NCBI RefSeq assembly: GCF_002266435.3
Contig: NZ_CP029426.2
Span: 5,052,001 to 5,116,000, forward strand
DNA length: 64,000 nt
Direction: 5' to 3'
Source of the DNA: Bradyrhizobium amphicarpaeae
GTDB taxonomy: Bacteria; Pseudomonadota; Alphaproteobacteria; Rhizobiales; Xanthobacteraceae
The notes beneath the pieces were generated by a model. That model ran no database searches and had not been told where the DNA came from. It saw only the letters and a list, made by a program, of their open reading frames with translations. Each line of letters opens with the position of its first letter. The stretch's first letter is position 1. Made by a program: the position numbers and the translations under genes. Below are positions 27,501-35,386 of this stretch, in pieces.

Positions 27501-27912
27501 CGGTGGTGAAGTAATAATTGCCGAGCTTGGCCAGCGAGAAATTGTACTGGGTGCCGAACCAGACGTCGCCGCCGGAGGCGTAGTTGCCGGGATAGTAGGC
27601 GTAGGCGGTCGGATTGGCCGCCGGCGACTGCGCGACCATGATGTCGGCGCCGTTCGTGCCCGCATACTGGATGTCGGCGTTGGTGTAACTGAGGATCAGC
27701 CCGATCGCGTAATTGATCGCCGCCTGGATCTGCGTGGGCACTGCTGAGAAGCCGGACGTCGTCGGCTCGCCGTTGCCGCCGCTATAGGGATTGGCGTAGT
27801 CGCTCGTTGCGTCGGGAAAACTGTAAGTGATCGTGCCGGACCATTTGGCACCCGACAGCAGGCCGTCGATCTCGGCGTTGTTGGTGGCACTGACGTTGAC
27901 GGCGGTAGCCAA
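24565..27912 (-). CDS. Serralysin-like M10 metalloprotease with RTX and five W-rich repeats
   Basis: 1115 residues with a TTG start supported by GGAGAG six to seven bases upstream. There is no Sec signal. The catalytic zinc site is HELGHALGLKH (about residues 140-150), with the Met-turn YTVMSYR at about 171-177. M10_C/RTX nonapeptides follow (GGSGNDTIVGN, GGGGNDTITGG, GGSGTDTAVY, about 325-370). From about residue 426 come five tandem units of about 123 residues of the tryptophan-rich Synechocystis C-terminal type (W_rich_C). Each ends in a dockerin/EF-like QDLNGDGTIG loop. It is a probable type I secretion substrate and extracellular protease. No T1SS transporter is in the window. Confidence 0.9.
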   Translation of the reverse strand: MATAVNVSATNNAEIDGLLSGAKWSGTITYSFPDATSDYANPYSGGNGEPTTSGFSAVPTQIQAAINYAIGLILSYTNADIQYAGTNGADIMVAQSPAANPTAYAYYPGNYASGGDVWFGTQYNFSLAKLGNYYFTTALHELGHALGLKHSQETGGPANVAVPSAHDDSEYTVMSYRSYVGGSTTSGYTNEAYGYSQTYMANDILALQTMYGADYGTQSGNTVYTWNPTTGQESINGVGQLAPGGGVGGSANRIYETVWDGGGVDTFDLSNYTTNLSINLNPGASSVFSSVQLAYLGDGHYASGNVYNSYLYNGDARSYIDNAIGGSGNDTIVGNAIANTLNGGGGNDTITGGGGNDTIIGGSGTDTAVYSGSRASYTISYSATTQTFTLVDLRSGSPDGTDTATSIEYFKFADGTVASSSLVIVIEAFGSTSTVLSGSTYYLNNISTGTGPTLKFGGSVVNAPDFGTWSVVAAEQVAGGGYDVVWKNSANAHYSVWSTDSTGNFQTTLAAAPEVLGSDASLQALEPTLHQDLNGDGAIGVPVVSGVTVEAFGSTKTVLSGGTYYLADISSGTAPILKFGGSAVNAPDFGTWSVIAAELVAGGGYDVVWKNSANAHYSVWSTDSTGNFQTTLAAAPEVLGSDASLQALEPTLHQDLNGDGTIGVPVAPAVSGVTVEAFGSTKTVLSGGTYYLADISSGTAPILKFGGSAVNAPDYGTWSVIAAEQVAGGGYDVVWKNSANAHYSVWSTDSTGNFQTTLAAAPEVLGSDASLQALEPTLHQDLNGDGTIGPPVSSGTTIEALGSTRLVLSGGNYHMDSIATGTGPTLKYAGSAVIAADWGTWKVIGVEQVSGGGYDAVWKDTSGGHYSVWSTDSNGNFLATLGSAPEMLGTDAALKALEPTLQQDLNGDGTIGTPVSSGTTIESLGSTRLVLSGGNYHMDSIATGTGPTLKYAGSAVIAADWGTWKVIGAEQVSGGGYDAVWKDSSSGHYSVWSTDSNGNFLRTLGSAPEMLGTDAALKALEPTLHQDLNGDGTIGAAPPATAGLGTSGDGFAFNFTQSETSLATASEVPDAMPAPINLPTASELWTQQSGSHDAAVNDILADFVHNLQGHGFLLS
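24790..26640 (-). repeat. Five direct repeats of about 369 bp within the metalloprotease gene
   Basis: The motif CCGTCGCC-N-TTGAG-N-TCCTG recurs at about 24820, 25187, 25556, 25934 and 26303, a spacing of 367-378 bp. The two middle units (about 25560-26290) are almost identical at DNA level, so the array has expanded or been homogenised recently. The units encode the W-rich domains of the protease. Confidence 0.85.
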
Positions 27913-28111
27913 TTGACTCTCCAGAGCAACCCATCGCGCGTGATTCGCCGCAACGGCACATAATTTTAGCTTGAGAGTTGAACGTTTGGTTTAATTTGGG
28001 CAGCGGCGCCCGCCCTCTTCCATAAGGCCTCGTTAGCCATCAAATCCCGTAGTCATACGGGACCCGGCAGCGGCCTCGGGTGCCGCGGCGCCCGTAATTT
28101 GCAGGGATTTC

Positions 28112-28414
28112 ATGCCACGACGTTCACGCTCCGCCGGCCTGTTTGGCGCCCTGATGGCGCTCGCCGGACTGGACCATCAACCCTTCGGAGGACTGCCTGT
28201 CATGGTGGAAAAGGCCAAGGCGGACGACAGCGGCAAGGCGGCGCATGCGCCCACCATGCCGATGGCCCGCGATCCCGCCGTTGCGGTGGCGGAGGAATAT
28301 GAGGCCGCCCGCCGCAAGGGAACGCGCCAAGCCCTCGAGCTCTTCATTGCGCGCCATGGCGACGATCCCCTGGCCGAAAAGGTGCGCGCCGAATTGAAGC
28401 GCCTGTCGCGCTGA
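28112..28414 (+). CDS. Small hypothetical protein (charged helical C-terminus)
   Basis: 100 residues with an ATG and AGGGA four bases upstream. The N-terminal third is weakly hydrophobic and the middle is Ala/Pro/Met-rich. The C-terminal segment VAEEYEAARRKGTRQALELFIARHGDDPLAEKVRAELKRL is a helical hairpin resembling half a TPR/SLR unit. Proteins with this 'EEYEAARR-G-T-x-A-x-x-FIARH' pattern are, from memory, widespread uncharacterised proteins in Bradyrhizobiaceae. Function is unknown. A 7-bp-arm palindrome (TCCCGTA-N4-TACGGGA, 28045-28062) upstream may be regulatory. Confidence 0.6.
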   Translation: MPRRSRSAGLFGALMALAGLDHQPFGGLPVMVEKAKADDSGKAAHAPTMPMARDPAVAVAEEYEAARRKGTRQALELFIARHGDDPLAEKVRAELKRLSR

Positions 28415-28544
28415 TCGGTCAGCCACTGCATCAGGCATGGCATCAGGCATGGCATTTCGGCAGGCGGCATCGGCGCCGGGCCGGCTTGCCGGGTGATCTT
28501 TCGGCACTATGGTAGGCCCGCAATCTGTCCCGGAGCCTCTCAAA

Positions 28545-29738
28545 ATGCCTTTTCCGCATGCCTCAGAAGCCCTGTCGCGCTTCACCGTGCTCGATCTGAC
28601 CCGGGTCCGCTCCGGGCCCACCTGCGTGCGGCAGCTGGCAGACTGGGGGGCCAACGTCGTCAAGATCGACGCGCTGACCGAGGATGCCGGCGGCGAGCAG
28701 CCGGGCGGACCTCGCCGGGGTTCCGACTTCCAGAATTTGCACCGCAACAAGCGGGCCATGACGCTGAACCTGAAGGACGCGCGCGGGCTCGCCGTATTCA
28801 AGCGCCTCGCCGCCAAGGCCGACGTCGTGGTCGAGAATTTCCGGCCCGACGTGAAGAAGAAGCTCGGCATCGACTATGAGAGCATCGCCGCGATCAATCC
28901 GCGCATCGTCTATGGCAGCATCTCCGGCTTCGGCCAGGACGGCCCCTACCACAAGCGACCCGGCTTCGATCAGATCGCGCAAGGCATGGGCGGGCTGATG
29001 TCGATCACCGGGGCGCCGGGCGAAGGCCCGATGCGGGTCGGCATTCCCGTCGCCGACCTCACGGCGGGCCTGTTCTGCGCCCAGGGCATCCTCACCGCGC
29101 TGCTGGAGCGCGAGGTCTCGGGCAAGGGACAGTGGGTGCAGACCTCGCTGCTGCAGGCCCAGATCTTCATGCTCGACTTCCAGGCCGCGCGCTGGCTGAT
29201 GGAGAAGGAGGTCGCCAAGCAGGCCGGCAACAACCACCCGACCAGCATTCCGACCGGCGTGTTCAGGACGTCGGACGGCTATATCAACATCGCCACCACG
29301 GGCGGACGGATCTGGGAGCGCTGCGCCCAGGCGATCGGCGCGCCGGAGCTCTATAGCCATCCCGACTATGCGACGGCGCCGGCCCGCTCCAAGAACCGCG
29401 ACGCGCTCAACGCCGAGATCGAGAAGCGCACCTTGACGAAGTCGACCGATAGCTGGGTCCGCGAACTCAACGAGGCCGGCGTACCCTGTGGGCCGATCTA
29501 TGCCATCGACCAGATGTTCGAGGACGCGCAGGTCAAACATCTCGGCATCGCCCAAGATGTGCCCAACGACGAGGACCGCCACATCCGCCTGGTCGGCCAA
29601 CCCGTGACGCTGTCGCGCACGCCGAGCAAAATGGTGGCGCGGCCGCCGGATTTCGGCGAGCAAACCGAAGAGGTCCTGAAGGAGTTCGGTCTCAGCGCGG
29701 ACGAGATCGTACAGCTGCGGGATGCCAAGGTGGTGTGA
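28545..29738 (+). CDS. CaiB/BaiF family III CoA transferase
   Basis: 397 residues from the ATG at 28545 (GGAG nine bases upstream); an ATG at 28509 is less well placed. Family signatures: FTVLDLTRVRSGPTCVRQLADWGANVVKID near the N-terminus, NKRAMTLNLKDARG, NPRIVYGSISGFGQDGPY, and the catalytic-Asp region RVGIPVADLTAGLF (about residue 170). The enzyme moves CoA between acyl-CoA and a free carboxylic acid, forming an Asp-CoA intermediate. The substrate cannot be told; neighbours give no pathway. It ends at a bidirectional terminator shared with the facing porin gene. Confidence 0.9.
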   Translation: MPFPHASEALSRFTVLDLTRVRSGPTCVRQLADWGANVVKIDALTEDAGGEQPGGPRRGSDFQNLHRNKRAMTLNLKDARGLAVFKRLAAKADVVVENFRPDVKKKLGIDYESIAAINPRIVYGSISGFGQDGPYHKRPGFDQIAQGMGGLMSITGAPGEGPMRVGIPVADLTAGLFCAQGILTALLEREVSGKGQWVQTSLLQAQIFMLDFQAARWLMEKEVAKQAGNNHPTSIPTGVFRTSDGYINIATTGGRIWERCAQAIGAPELYSHPDYATAPARSKNRDALNAEIEKRTLTKSTDSWVRELNEAGVPCGPIYAIDQMFEDAQVKHLGIAQDVPNDEDRHIRLVGQPVTLSRTPSKMVARPPDFGEQTEEVLKEFGLSADEIVQLRDAKVV

Positions 29739-29755
29739 GAGTGCATCGCCTGACG

Positions 29756-29786
29756 AAAAAAGCCCGGCGCGCGCGCCGGGCCTTTT
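29756..29786. terminator. Bidirectional terminator
   Basis: A GC-rich self-complementary block (GCCCGGCGCG/CGCGCCGGGC) is flanked by six A on the left and four T on the right. It lies between the CoA transferase stop and the converging barrel-protein stop, so it can serve both. Confidence 0.78.
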
Positions 29787-29810
29787 GACGTCGGATGGCT
29801 GCGCCGCCGC

Positions 29811-30701
29811 TCAAGTCCCGCTGAAGCGGTAGTTCACGCCAAAGCGCAGGATGTTGTCGGTGACGCGCGAGCGATAGCCGACGACGAGCGGCGCGCCGCT
29901 GAGCGCGATCACGGGCGTTGCGAGCGAGCCCGACACCGTTCCGAGATCGACATGGAGATATTCGAGCCGGGCGCTCCAATTGTCGGCGAAGGCGCCTTCG
30001 ACGCCGGCACCCGCGCTCCAGCCGAATTTGGTGGTGCTGCTGCTGAAGCTTGCTGCAACCGGTGTGAACGTTCCGCCGTCTGCGCCGGGGAAGCCGCCGA
30101 CATTGATTGCGCTGACACTGCCCGAGGTGGAGACGCGGCCATAGGCGAGACCGCCGGTGCCGTAGAGCAGCACACGCGGCGTCACGGCGACGCCGAGCCG
30201 GCCGCGGACAGTGCCGAACCAATCGAGCTTCTGGGTGAGATCGAACGTCACCGGCAGCGCGGGATCGAACGTGTTGTCGCCGCGATGGCCCGGCGTGCAG
30301 ACGCCGTCCTGCACACCGTCAGGCGCGCCGGCGCACAACGCGCCGAAACGGCCCTTCTGTCCGCCGCCCTGGAAGTCGGCTTCGAGACCGACCACGAACA
30401 TGTCGCGCTGCCAGTTGTAGCCGATCTGTCCGCCGCCGATGGCGCCGTTGAGATCAAACGTGCCAGCGCTCGAGCTCAGCCCTGTGCCGGTCCTGCTGTC
30501 GATGAAATTCGCTGTCGTGGAAGAGCGGCCCCAGCCATAGCCGAAATTGATGCCGGCGTAGAAGCCGCTCCAATTGTAGCCGGGATCCGCTGCCGCCGGC
30601 GGCGACTTGGTATGGATGTGCGGTACCGCCAGATCGGCGGCGAAAGCTCGCGGCGCGAGCAGCATGGCGATCGCGGACGCAACCAGCAGAGTTCGTGTCA
30701 T
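29811..30701 (-). CDS. Outer-membrane beta-barrel protein (Omp31/porin-like family)
   Basis: 296 residues from the ATG at 30701, with GGGAAG upstream. Signal peptide MTRTLLVASAIAMLLAPRAFA, then ADLAVP. The barrel begins NWSGFYAGINFGYGWG and closes with NILRFGVNYRFSG. Internal strands such as QIGYNWQRDMFVVGLEADFQ and LDWFGTVRGRLGVAVTPRVLLYGTGGLAYG are hallmarks of the rhizobial Omp25/Omp31-like family. It is probably a small outer-membrane protein for envelope stability rather than a general porin. The next minus-strand gene upstream (30945-31823) is a paralogue. Confidence 0.88.
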   Translation of the reverse strand: MTRTLLVASAIAMLLAPRAFAADLAVPHIHTKSPPAAADPGYNWSGFYAGINFGYGWGRSSTTANFIDSRTGTGLSSSAGTFDLNGAIGGGQIGYNWQRDMFVVGLEADFQGGGQKGRFGALCAGAPDGVQDGVCTPGHRGDNTFDPALPVTFDLTQKLDWFGTVRGRLGVAVTPRVLLYGTGGLAYGRVSTSGSVSAINVGGFPGADGGTFTPVAASFSSSTTKFGWSAGAGVEGAFADNWSARLEYLHVDLGTVSGSLATPVIALSGAPLVVGYRSRVTDNILRFGVNYRFSGT

Positions 30702-30892
30702 CAATCTTCCCTCGAGAAACGGCATTGCCTGACCGCGGACGCGAAGATGCGCGAGCGATTCAGTGCGGCAACACTAGGGAAGAGCCGTTCGGCTCGCGTC
30801 CTGCGATCGAATGTCGGTCGTTTGGAGGAGTGGCGCGCGATTGCAGCAAGGCGAACACGGGGCGAGGCCGATCAAGGATCGGACAGAAACGA

Positions 30893-30919
30893 CAAAGCCC
30901 GGCACGAGGCCGGGCTTTG
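30893..30919 (-). terminator. Terminator after the second barrel-protein gene
   Basis: An 11-bp perfect stem (CAAAGCCCGGC and GCCGGGCTTTG) with a 5-nt loop lies 26 bp past the stop of the gene at 30945-31823. The minus-strand T run is short (TTTG then TCGTTT). Confidence 0.7.
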
Positions 30920-30944
30920 CTTCTTGTTTGACGCCTTTGTCGGT

Positions 30945-31823
30945 TCAGTATCTCGCGACCACCGGGCTGTCGAATTGGTAGTTGATGCCGGCGCGCAGAA
31001 TGTGGTCGGTGAAGTGTGACGAGACGCTGGCGCTGATCGGAAGCGTCGGCGCCAGGGTAAAGTTGCCGGTCGAGAAGCGGCCGAGATCCATGTAGAGATA
31101 TTCGAGCTTCGCGCTCCAGTTCCGGGTGATCTTGCCTTCGACGCCCGCGCCGACGGTCCAGCCGACGCGCGTGGTCGAGCTCGAGCCGACCGAGGCGATC
31201 GGACCGAACGGCGCGACCGTGGTGAAGCTCGACAGGGTGCCGGTGGTCTTGATCTCACCGAAGGCGACGCCGCCGGTGCCGTAGAACAGCACCTTGGGGG
31301 TGGCGAGGATACCGACGCGACCGCGAACCGTGCCGAACCACTGGAGCTTCTGATCGATCGCCAGGGTGGTGCCGGCGAGGCCGCCCGGCGGAAGGAACGT
31401 AAAAGTGGGAAGACAGGGTCCGGCGACTGGCGCGGCGGCGGTGCCGACGCAGGAGAAGGCAGCGCGGCCCTTTTCGTCCGACCATTGCAGGTCGCCCTCG
31501 ATGCCATACACCCAGTTGGCGCTCTGCCAATTGTACCCGGCCTGGCCACCAGCAATGGCGCCGTTCATGTCGAACGAAGCACTGGTGATGGAGCCGGCGG
31601 GCGGCGCGATCGGCACACCGGTTCCGGAATTGAAGTAGGAGGCGTCGGAGCGCGAGCGGCCCCAGCTGTAACCGGCATTGGCGCCAACGTACCAGCCGGT
31701 CCAGCTCCAGACCGGATCCATCACCGGCGCCTTGACGTAGGGACGCGCCGCAAGATCGGCAGCCATCGCACCCGTCGCGAACAGCGACAGTGCCGCTGCC
31801 ATTCCAATCACGATCCGCTTCAT
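30945..31823 (-). CDS. Outer-membrane beta-barrel protein (Omp31-like), paralogue
   Basis: 292 residues from the ATG at 31823 (GGAGGGG six bases upstream). The signal peptide MKRIVIGMAAALSLFATGAMA is followed by ADLAARPYVKAP. Barrel signatures: WTGWYVGANAGYSWGRS, QAGYNWQSANWVYGIEGDLQWS, LQWFGTVRGRVGILATPKVLFYGTGGVAFG and NWSAKLEYLYMDLG. It shares order and motifs with the downstream neighbour (29811-30701), so the pair is a tandem duplication that has diverged. The long open frame upstream of 31823 is shadow of the transporter gene. Confidence 0.88.
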   Translation of the reverse strand: MKRIVIGMAAALSLFATGAMAADLAARPYVKAPVMDPVWSWTGWYVGANAGYSWGRSRSDASYFNSGTGVPIAPPAGSITSASFDMNGAIAGGQAGYNWQSANWVYGIEGDLQWSDEKGRAAFSCVGTAAAPVAGPCLPTFTFLPPGGLAGTTLAIDQKLQWFGTVRGRVGILATPKVLFYGTGGVAFGEIKTTGTLSSFTTVAPFGPIASVGSSSTTRVGWTVGAGVEGKITRNWSAKLEYLYMDLGRFSTGNFTLAPTLPISASVSSHFTDHILRAGINYQFDSPVVARY

Positions 31824-31981
31824 GGGTAACCCCTCCGCACGATTTTGTGATTGGAAACATATGCCAGCTTCGGCCCCAAGGCTGTGCCGCGACGGCAACA
31901 TCGCGAAACAATCGCGGCGTGTGGCGGCCCGGACTACAACGACATCGCCCGCGCAAGCAATTGAAATCGAAAGACTTCTGC

Positions 31982-33499
31982 TTACGGCGACGTCGCCTTT
32001 GCCCGCTGCGTCAGTCCGACGCGGGCCAGCAAGCCATCGATCACCGGCCAGAACAGCAGCACGATCGCCAGCGTCGTGATCGAGCCGACCAGGCCGTTCG
32101 ACCAGAACACCTTGAGGTCGCCACCGGAGCCGATCATCGACAGGCGGAAGGCATCTTCGGCGCGATTGCCGAGCACGAGCGCGAGTGTGAACGGCGCCAG
32201 CGGAATGCCGATCTTCTTGAAGACGTAGCCGACCACGCCGAAACCGAGCATCAGCCAGATGTCGAACATCGCATTCTGGATCGCGTAGGCACCGATGGCG
32301 CAGGACACCACGATCATCGGCGCCACCGCGGCGAACGGCACGCGAAGGATCGAGGCGAAGACCGGCACCGTCGTCAGCACCAGCACGAGGCCGACGACAT
32401 TGCCGAGATACATCGAGGCGATCAGGCCCCAGACGAAATCCTTGTGCTCGACGAACAGCAGCGGACCGGGATTGAGCCCCCACACCATCAGGCCGCCGAG
32501 CAGGATCGCCGCAGTGCCCGAGCCGGGAATGCCAAGCGCCAGCATCGGCAGCAACGCCGCGGTGCCGGAGGCATGCGCCGCCGTCTCGGGCGCGAACACG
32601 CCCTCGATGCGGCCCTTGCCGAAGCTCTCGGGATCCTTCGAGAAGCGCTTGGCGAGGTTGTAGCCCATGAAGGACGCCGCGATCGCGCCGCCGGGGGTGA
32701 TGCCGAGCCAGCAGCCGATGAAGGAGGAGCGCAGCAGCGTCGCCCAGTATTTCGGCAGGTCCTTCCAGACGCCGAGCACGACGCGCAGCGAAATGCTTGC
32801 GGCGTGCCCGCGCAGCGCCAGCCGCTCCTCCATCGTCAGCAGGATCTCGCTGATGCCGAACAGGCCGATGACCGCGACCAGGAAGTTGATGCCGCGAAGC
32901 AGCTCGGACGAGCCGAAGGTCATGCGCAGATTTCCCGACACCGTGTCCATGCCGATGCCGGCGAGCAGCAGCCCCAGCGACATCGAGATGACGGTCTTGT
33001 GCTTGGCCTCACGGCCGAGACCGACAAAGGAGCAGAAGGTGAGCAGATACACCGCGAAGAACTCGGGCGGACCGAACTTCAGCGCAAAGGACGAGATCAT
33101 CGGTGCCAGGAAGGTGATCAGGAGCACCGCGACCAGCGAGCCGATGAAGGAGGACGTGAACGCCGCGGTCAGCGCCTCCGCCGCCCTGCCCTGCTGCGCC
33201 ATCGGATAGCCGTCGAAGGTGGTCGCGACCGACCAGGCTTCGCCGGGAATGTTGAACAGGATCGAGGTGATCGCGCCGCCGAACAGCGCGCCCCAATAGA
33301 TGCAGGACAGCATCACGATCGCCGAGGTCGGATCCATCGTGAAGGTCAGCGGCAGCAGGATCGCGACGCCGTTGGGGCCGCCGAGGCCGGGCAACACGCC
33401 GACGAAGATGCCGAGCACCAGCCCGACCATCATCAGCACGAGCGTCTTCCACGTCAGCAGGACGGCAAAGCCGTGGAGCAGGAGACCGAAAGCTTCCAT
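31982..33499 (-). CDS. tctA: Tripartite tricarboxylate transporter large permease TctA
   Basis: 505 residues from the ATG at 33499, with about 11-12 membrane segments. Family motifs: VLGIFVGVLPGLGGPNGVAILLPLTF (TctA signature near the N-terminus), SCIYWGALFGGAITSILFNIPGEAWSVATTFDGYPM, and near residue 315 the second GITPGGAIAASFMGYNLAKRF half. It is the channel subunit that takes up a carboxylate with protons or sodium, working with TctB and the periplasmic binder TctC encoded just upstream on the same strand. Open sequence upstream of 33499 is tctB shadow. Confidence 0.94.
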   Translation of the reverse strand: MEAFGLLLHGFAVLLTWKTLVLMMVGLVLGIFVGVLPGLGGPNGVAILLPLTFTMDPTSAIVMLSCIYWGALFGGAITSILFNIPGEAWSVATTFDGYPMAQQGRAAEALTAAFTSSFIGSLVAVLLITFLAPMISSFALKFGPPEFFAVYLLTFCSFVGLGREAKHKTVISMSLGLLLAGIGMDTVSGNLRMTFGSSELLRGINFLVAVIGLFGISEILLTMEERLALRGHAASISLRVVLGVWKDLPKYWATLLRSSFIGCWLGITPGGAIAASFMGYNLAKRFSKDPESFGKGRIEGVFAPETAAHASGTAALLPMLALGIPGSGTAAILLGGLMVWGLNPGPLLFVEHKDFVWGLIASMYLGNVVGLVLVLTTVPVFASILRVPFAAVAPMIVVSCAIGAYAIQNAMFDIWLMLGFGVVGYVFKKIGIPLAPFTLALVLGNRAEDAFRLSMIGSGGDLKVFWSNGLVGSITTLAIVLLFWPVIDGLLARVGLTQRAKATSP

Positions 33500-33510
33500 C
33501 GTGAAACCGC

Positions 33511-34053
33511 CTAGCGGCCGAAGGCCGCTTCGAGCGGCCCTTTCGGCATGATGACGTCGAAGGCGACATCGAAGGTGACGAACATGATCGCCGTGAACAC
33601 AAGAGCGGTGAGCAGCGACTTCCACAACGCGATCTTGCCGACGAGGCGCATGAAGCCGGAGATCAGCAGGAAGCTCGCGACATAGAGGCCGAGGAACTGC
33701 GTCACCAGGCAGAACAGCAACGTCGGCACGAACACCGCCAGCACGCGGCGGGCCTGTGCCCGCGTGACGAAGGTCTCGGCCCCCGCACGCCGCGTCAGCA
33801 GCGCCACGATCAGGCCGTAGAGACTGCCGCCGCCGAGGATGACCGAGAGATAGAACGGAAAATAGCCGGGTTCGGGCCCGGTCGAATCCCAGGACGCGCC
33901 GGTGCGCCAATTGTCGTAGCCGAGCGTGAAGGCCAGCGCCAGCAGCAGCAGACAGACGACAATCTCGACCGTGCCGGACGAGACGACGGAGGGCGAGTCG
34001 TCTTCAGGCGCGGTCGGATCGTCGACGACGATTTCAAGATCGGTTTGGGACAT
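33511..34053 (-). CDS. tctB: Tripartite tricarboxylate transporter small permease TctB
   Basis: 180 residues from the ATG at 34053; a TTG at 34068 is also in frame. An acidic N-terminus is followed by four membrane helices (TVEIVVCLLLLALAFTLGY, GYFPFYLSVILGGGSLYGLIVALL, VLAVFVPTLLFCLVTQFLG, KSLLTALVFTAIMFVTFDVAF). The G-PxPGYFPF motif (GPEPGYFPFYLS) is diagnostic of TctB. It lies 11 bp upstream of tctA, in operon order tctC-tctB-tctA. Confidence 0.9.
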   Translation of the reverse strand: MSQTDLEIVVDDPTAPEDDSPSVVSSGTVEIVVCLLLLALAFTLGYDNWRTGASWDSTGPEPGYFPFYLSVILGGGSLYGLIVALLTRRAGAETFVTRAQARRVLAVFVPTLLFCLVTQFLGLYVASFLLISGFMRLVGKIALWKSLLTALVFTAIMFVTFDVAFDVIMPKGPLEAAFGR

Positions 34054-34080
34054 GCTTTGCCAAATCAAGTTGCGCTGTCA

Positions 34081-34192
34081 TCATCCGCGAATGCGGATGA
34101 TCCAGTATGCCGTGCAGAAGCCGTATTCGAGTTCTGTGCAATACTGGATGCCCCGCCCCCCGTGCGCAATTGCGCACCAGGCGGGGCATGAC
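34081..34192. repeat. Palindromic intercistronic repeat between tctC and tctB
   Basis: Three nested or adjacent inverted repeats: TCATCCGC-GAAT-GCGGATGA (34081-34100); TCCAGTAT...ATACTGGA (34101-34108 with 34141-34148); and ATGCCCCGCC...GGCGGGGCAT (34148-34157 with 34180-34189). The last encloses a perfect 16-bp palindrome, GTGCGCAATTGCGCAC (34162-34177). It has the look of a dispersed REP-type element and may control tctC versus tctBA mRNA levels. Confidence 0.75.
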
Positions 34193-34205
34193 GCGGAGGA
34201 TGTGC

Positions 34206-35192
34206 TTACTTCGCGACGAATCCGGCTTCGGTCATCAGCGACTTGTTGACGGCATCATCCTCCTCGAGGAACTGCACCATGTCCTTGCCGGTGAGGAAGA
34301 TCGGCTTCAGCGCCTGCTTCTCCATGTAGTCCTTGTACTCGGCGGTCTGCGTCACCTTGTGGAACAGCTCGACATAGAACGCCTGCTGCTCGGCCGTCAC
34401 CTTGCCGGGCAGGAACATCGCGCGCAGCATCAGGTACTGCACGTCGACACCCTCCTCCTTGCAGGTGGGGATGTCGGCCCAGGACTGGGTGTCCGTCACC
34501 TTGGTGGTGTAGGAGATGCGCTCCTTGTCGAACACGCAGAGCGGACGCACCTGGCCGGCGCGCCAGACTTCCAGATTTTCGGAGGGATTGTTGACGTTGG
34601 ATTCGGTGTGGTTGCCGACCAGCTGGGTCGCGGCCTCGCCGCCTGACTTGTAGGGCAGATAGGAGAACTTTGCGCCGGTCTTCTGCTCCAGGAAGACGGT
34701 CAGCACGTGATCCTCGCGCTTGGAGCCGGTGCCGCCCATCTTGAACGGCGCGCTCGCCGCCTTCGCGGCCGCGACGAACTCCTTCACCGTCTTGGGGCCT
34801 GCGCTGTTGTCCCAGAGCACGAACTGGTCGAGCGCGACCACCGAAACCGGGGTCAGCTCACGCCAGTTGAACGGGATCTTGGCCGACAGCGGCAGCATGT
34901 AGATCAGCGAATAGGCGATCAGCACCTTGTTCGGATCGCCCTCGCTGGATTTCATGTACATCAGCGCTTCCGCACCCGAGGCGCCGCCCTTGAGCGAGAC
35001 GACGATCGGCTGCTTCATCAGATTGTTCTTCTGGATCGCGGCCTGCATCATCCGCGCCATCTGGTCGGAGGCGCCACCCGCGCCCGCTGCCACCACGATC
35101 TCGACGGGCTTTGCCGGCTCCCAGCCGGCAAATGCCGGCGTGCCGCAAAGCGCGACTGTCAGCGCAATCGCGGCCTTCATTCCATGTCCCAC
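34206..35192 (-). CDS. tctC: TctC-type periplasmic solute-binding protein
   Basis: 328 residues. The GTG at 35192 has AGGGAAG six bases upstream; the ATG at 35180 is the alternative. Signal peptide around MKAAIALTVALCGTPAFA. The Bug/TctC fold begins KPVEIVVAAGAGGASDQMARMM and contains FKMGGTGSKREDHVLTVFLEQKTGAKFSYLPYKSGGEAATQLVG. It deviates from the usual IVVPFPPGG start and has an unusually long C-terminal part. It delivers an unknown carboxylate to TctBA, encoded downstream on the same strand after a palindromic spacer. Confidence 0.9.
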   Translation of the reverse strand: MGHGMKAAIALTVALCGTPAFAGWEPAKPVEIVVAAGAGGASDQMARMMQAAIQKNNLMKQPIVVSLKGGASGAEALMYMKSSEGDPNKVLIAYSLIYMLPLSAKIPFNWRELTPVSVVALDQFVLWDNSAGPKTVKEFVAAAKAASAPFKMGGTGSKREDHVLTVFLEQKTGAKFSYLPYKSGGEAATQLVGNHTESNVNNPSENLEVWRAGQVRPLCVFDKERISYTTKVTDTQSWADIPTCKEEGVDVQYLMLRAMFLPGKVTAEQQAFYVELFHKVTQTAEYKDYMEKQALKPIFLTGKDMVQFLEEDDAVNKSLMTEAGFVAK

Positions 35193-35328
35193 GGGCGTCT
35201 TCCCTATCTTCTTGTTCGGATTGGAAATTCAAAGATGAATTCGACGGCCATTGTGCTGGCGAATTCGACCAAGTTCAAGCCATCCGATGTCATCCCCGTT
35301 ATGACTTTGGAATGAGATGACGCGACGC

Positions 35329-35356
35329 AAAAAAGCGGGCTCCCCGCGGAGCCCGC
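35329..35356 (-). terminator. Rho-independent terminator of the VCBS adhesin gene
   Basis: On the minus strand a 9-bp stem (GCGGGCTCC and GGAGCCCGC, 4-nt loop) is followed by six T residues. It lies about 31 bp past the adhesin stop codon. Confidence 0.85.
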
Positions 35357-35386
35357 CCCCTTGCGGCCTGGAGCTCGGCCCGCTGT

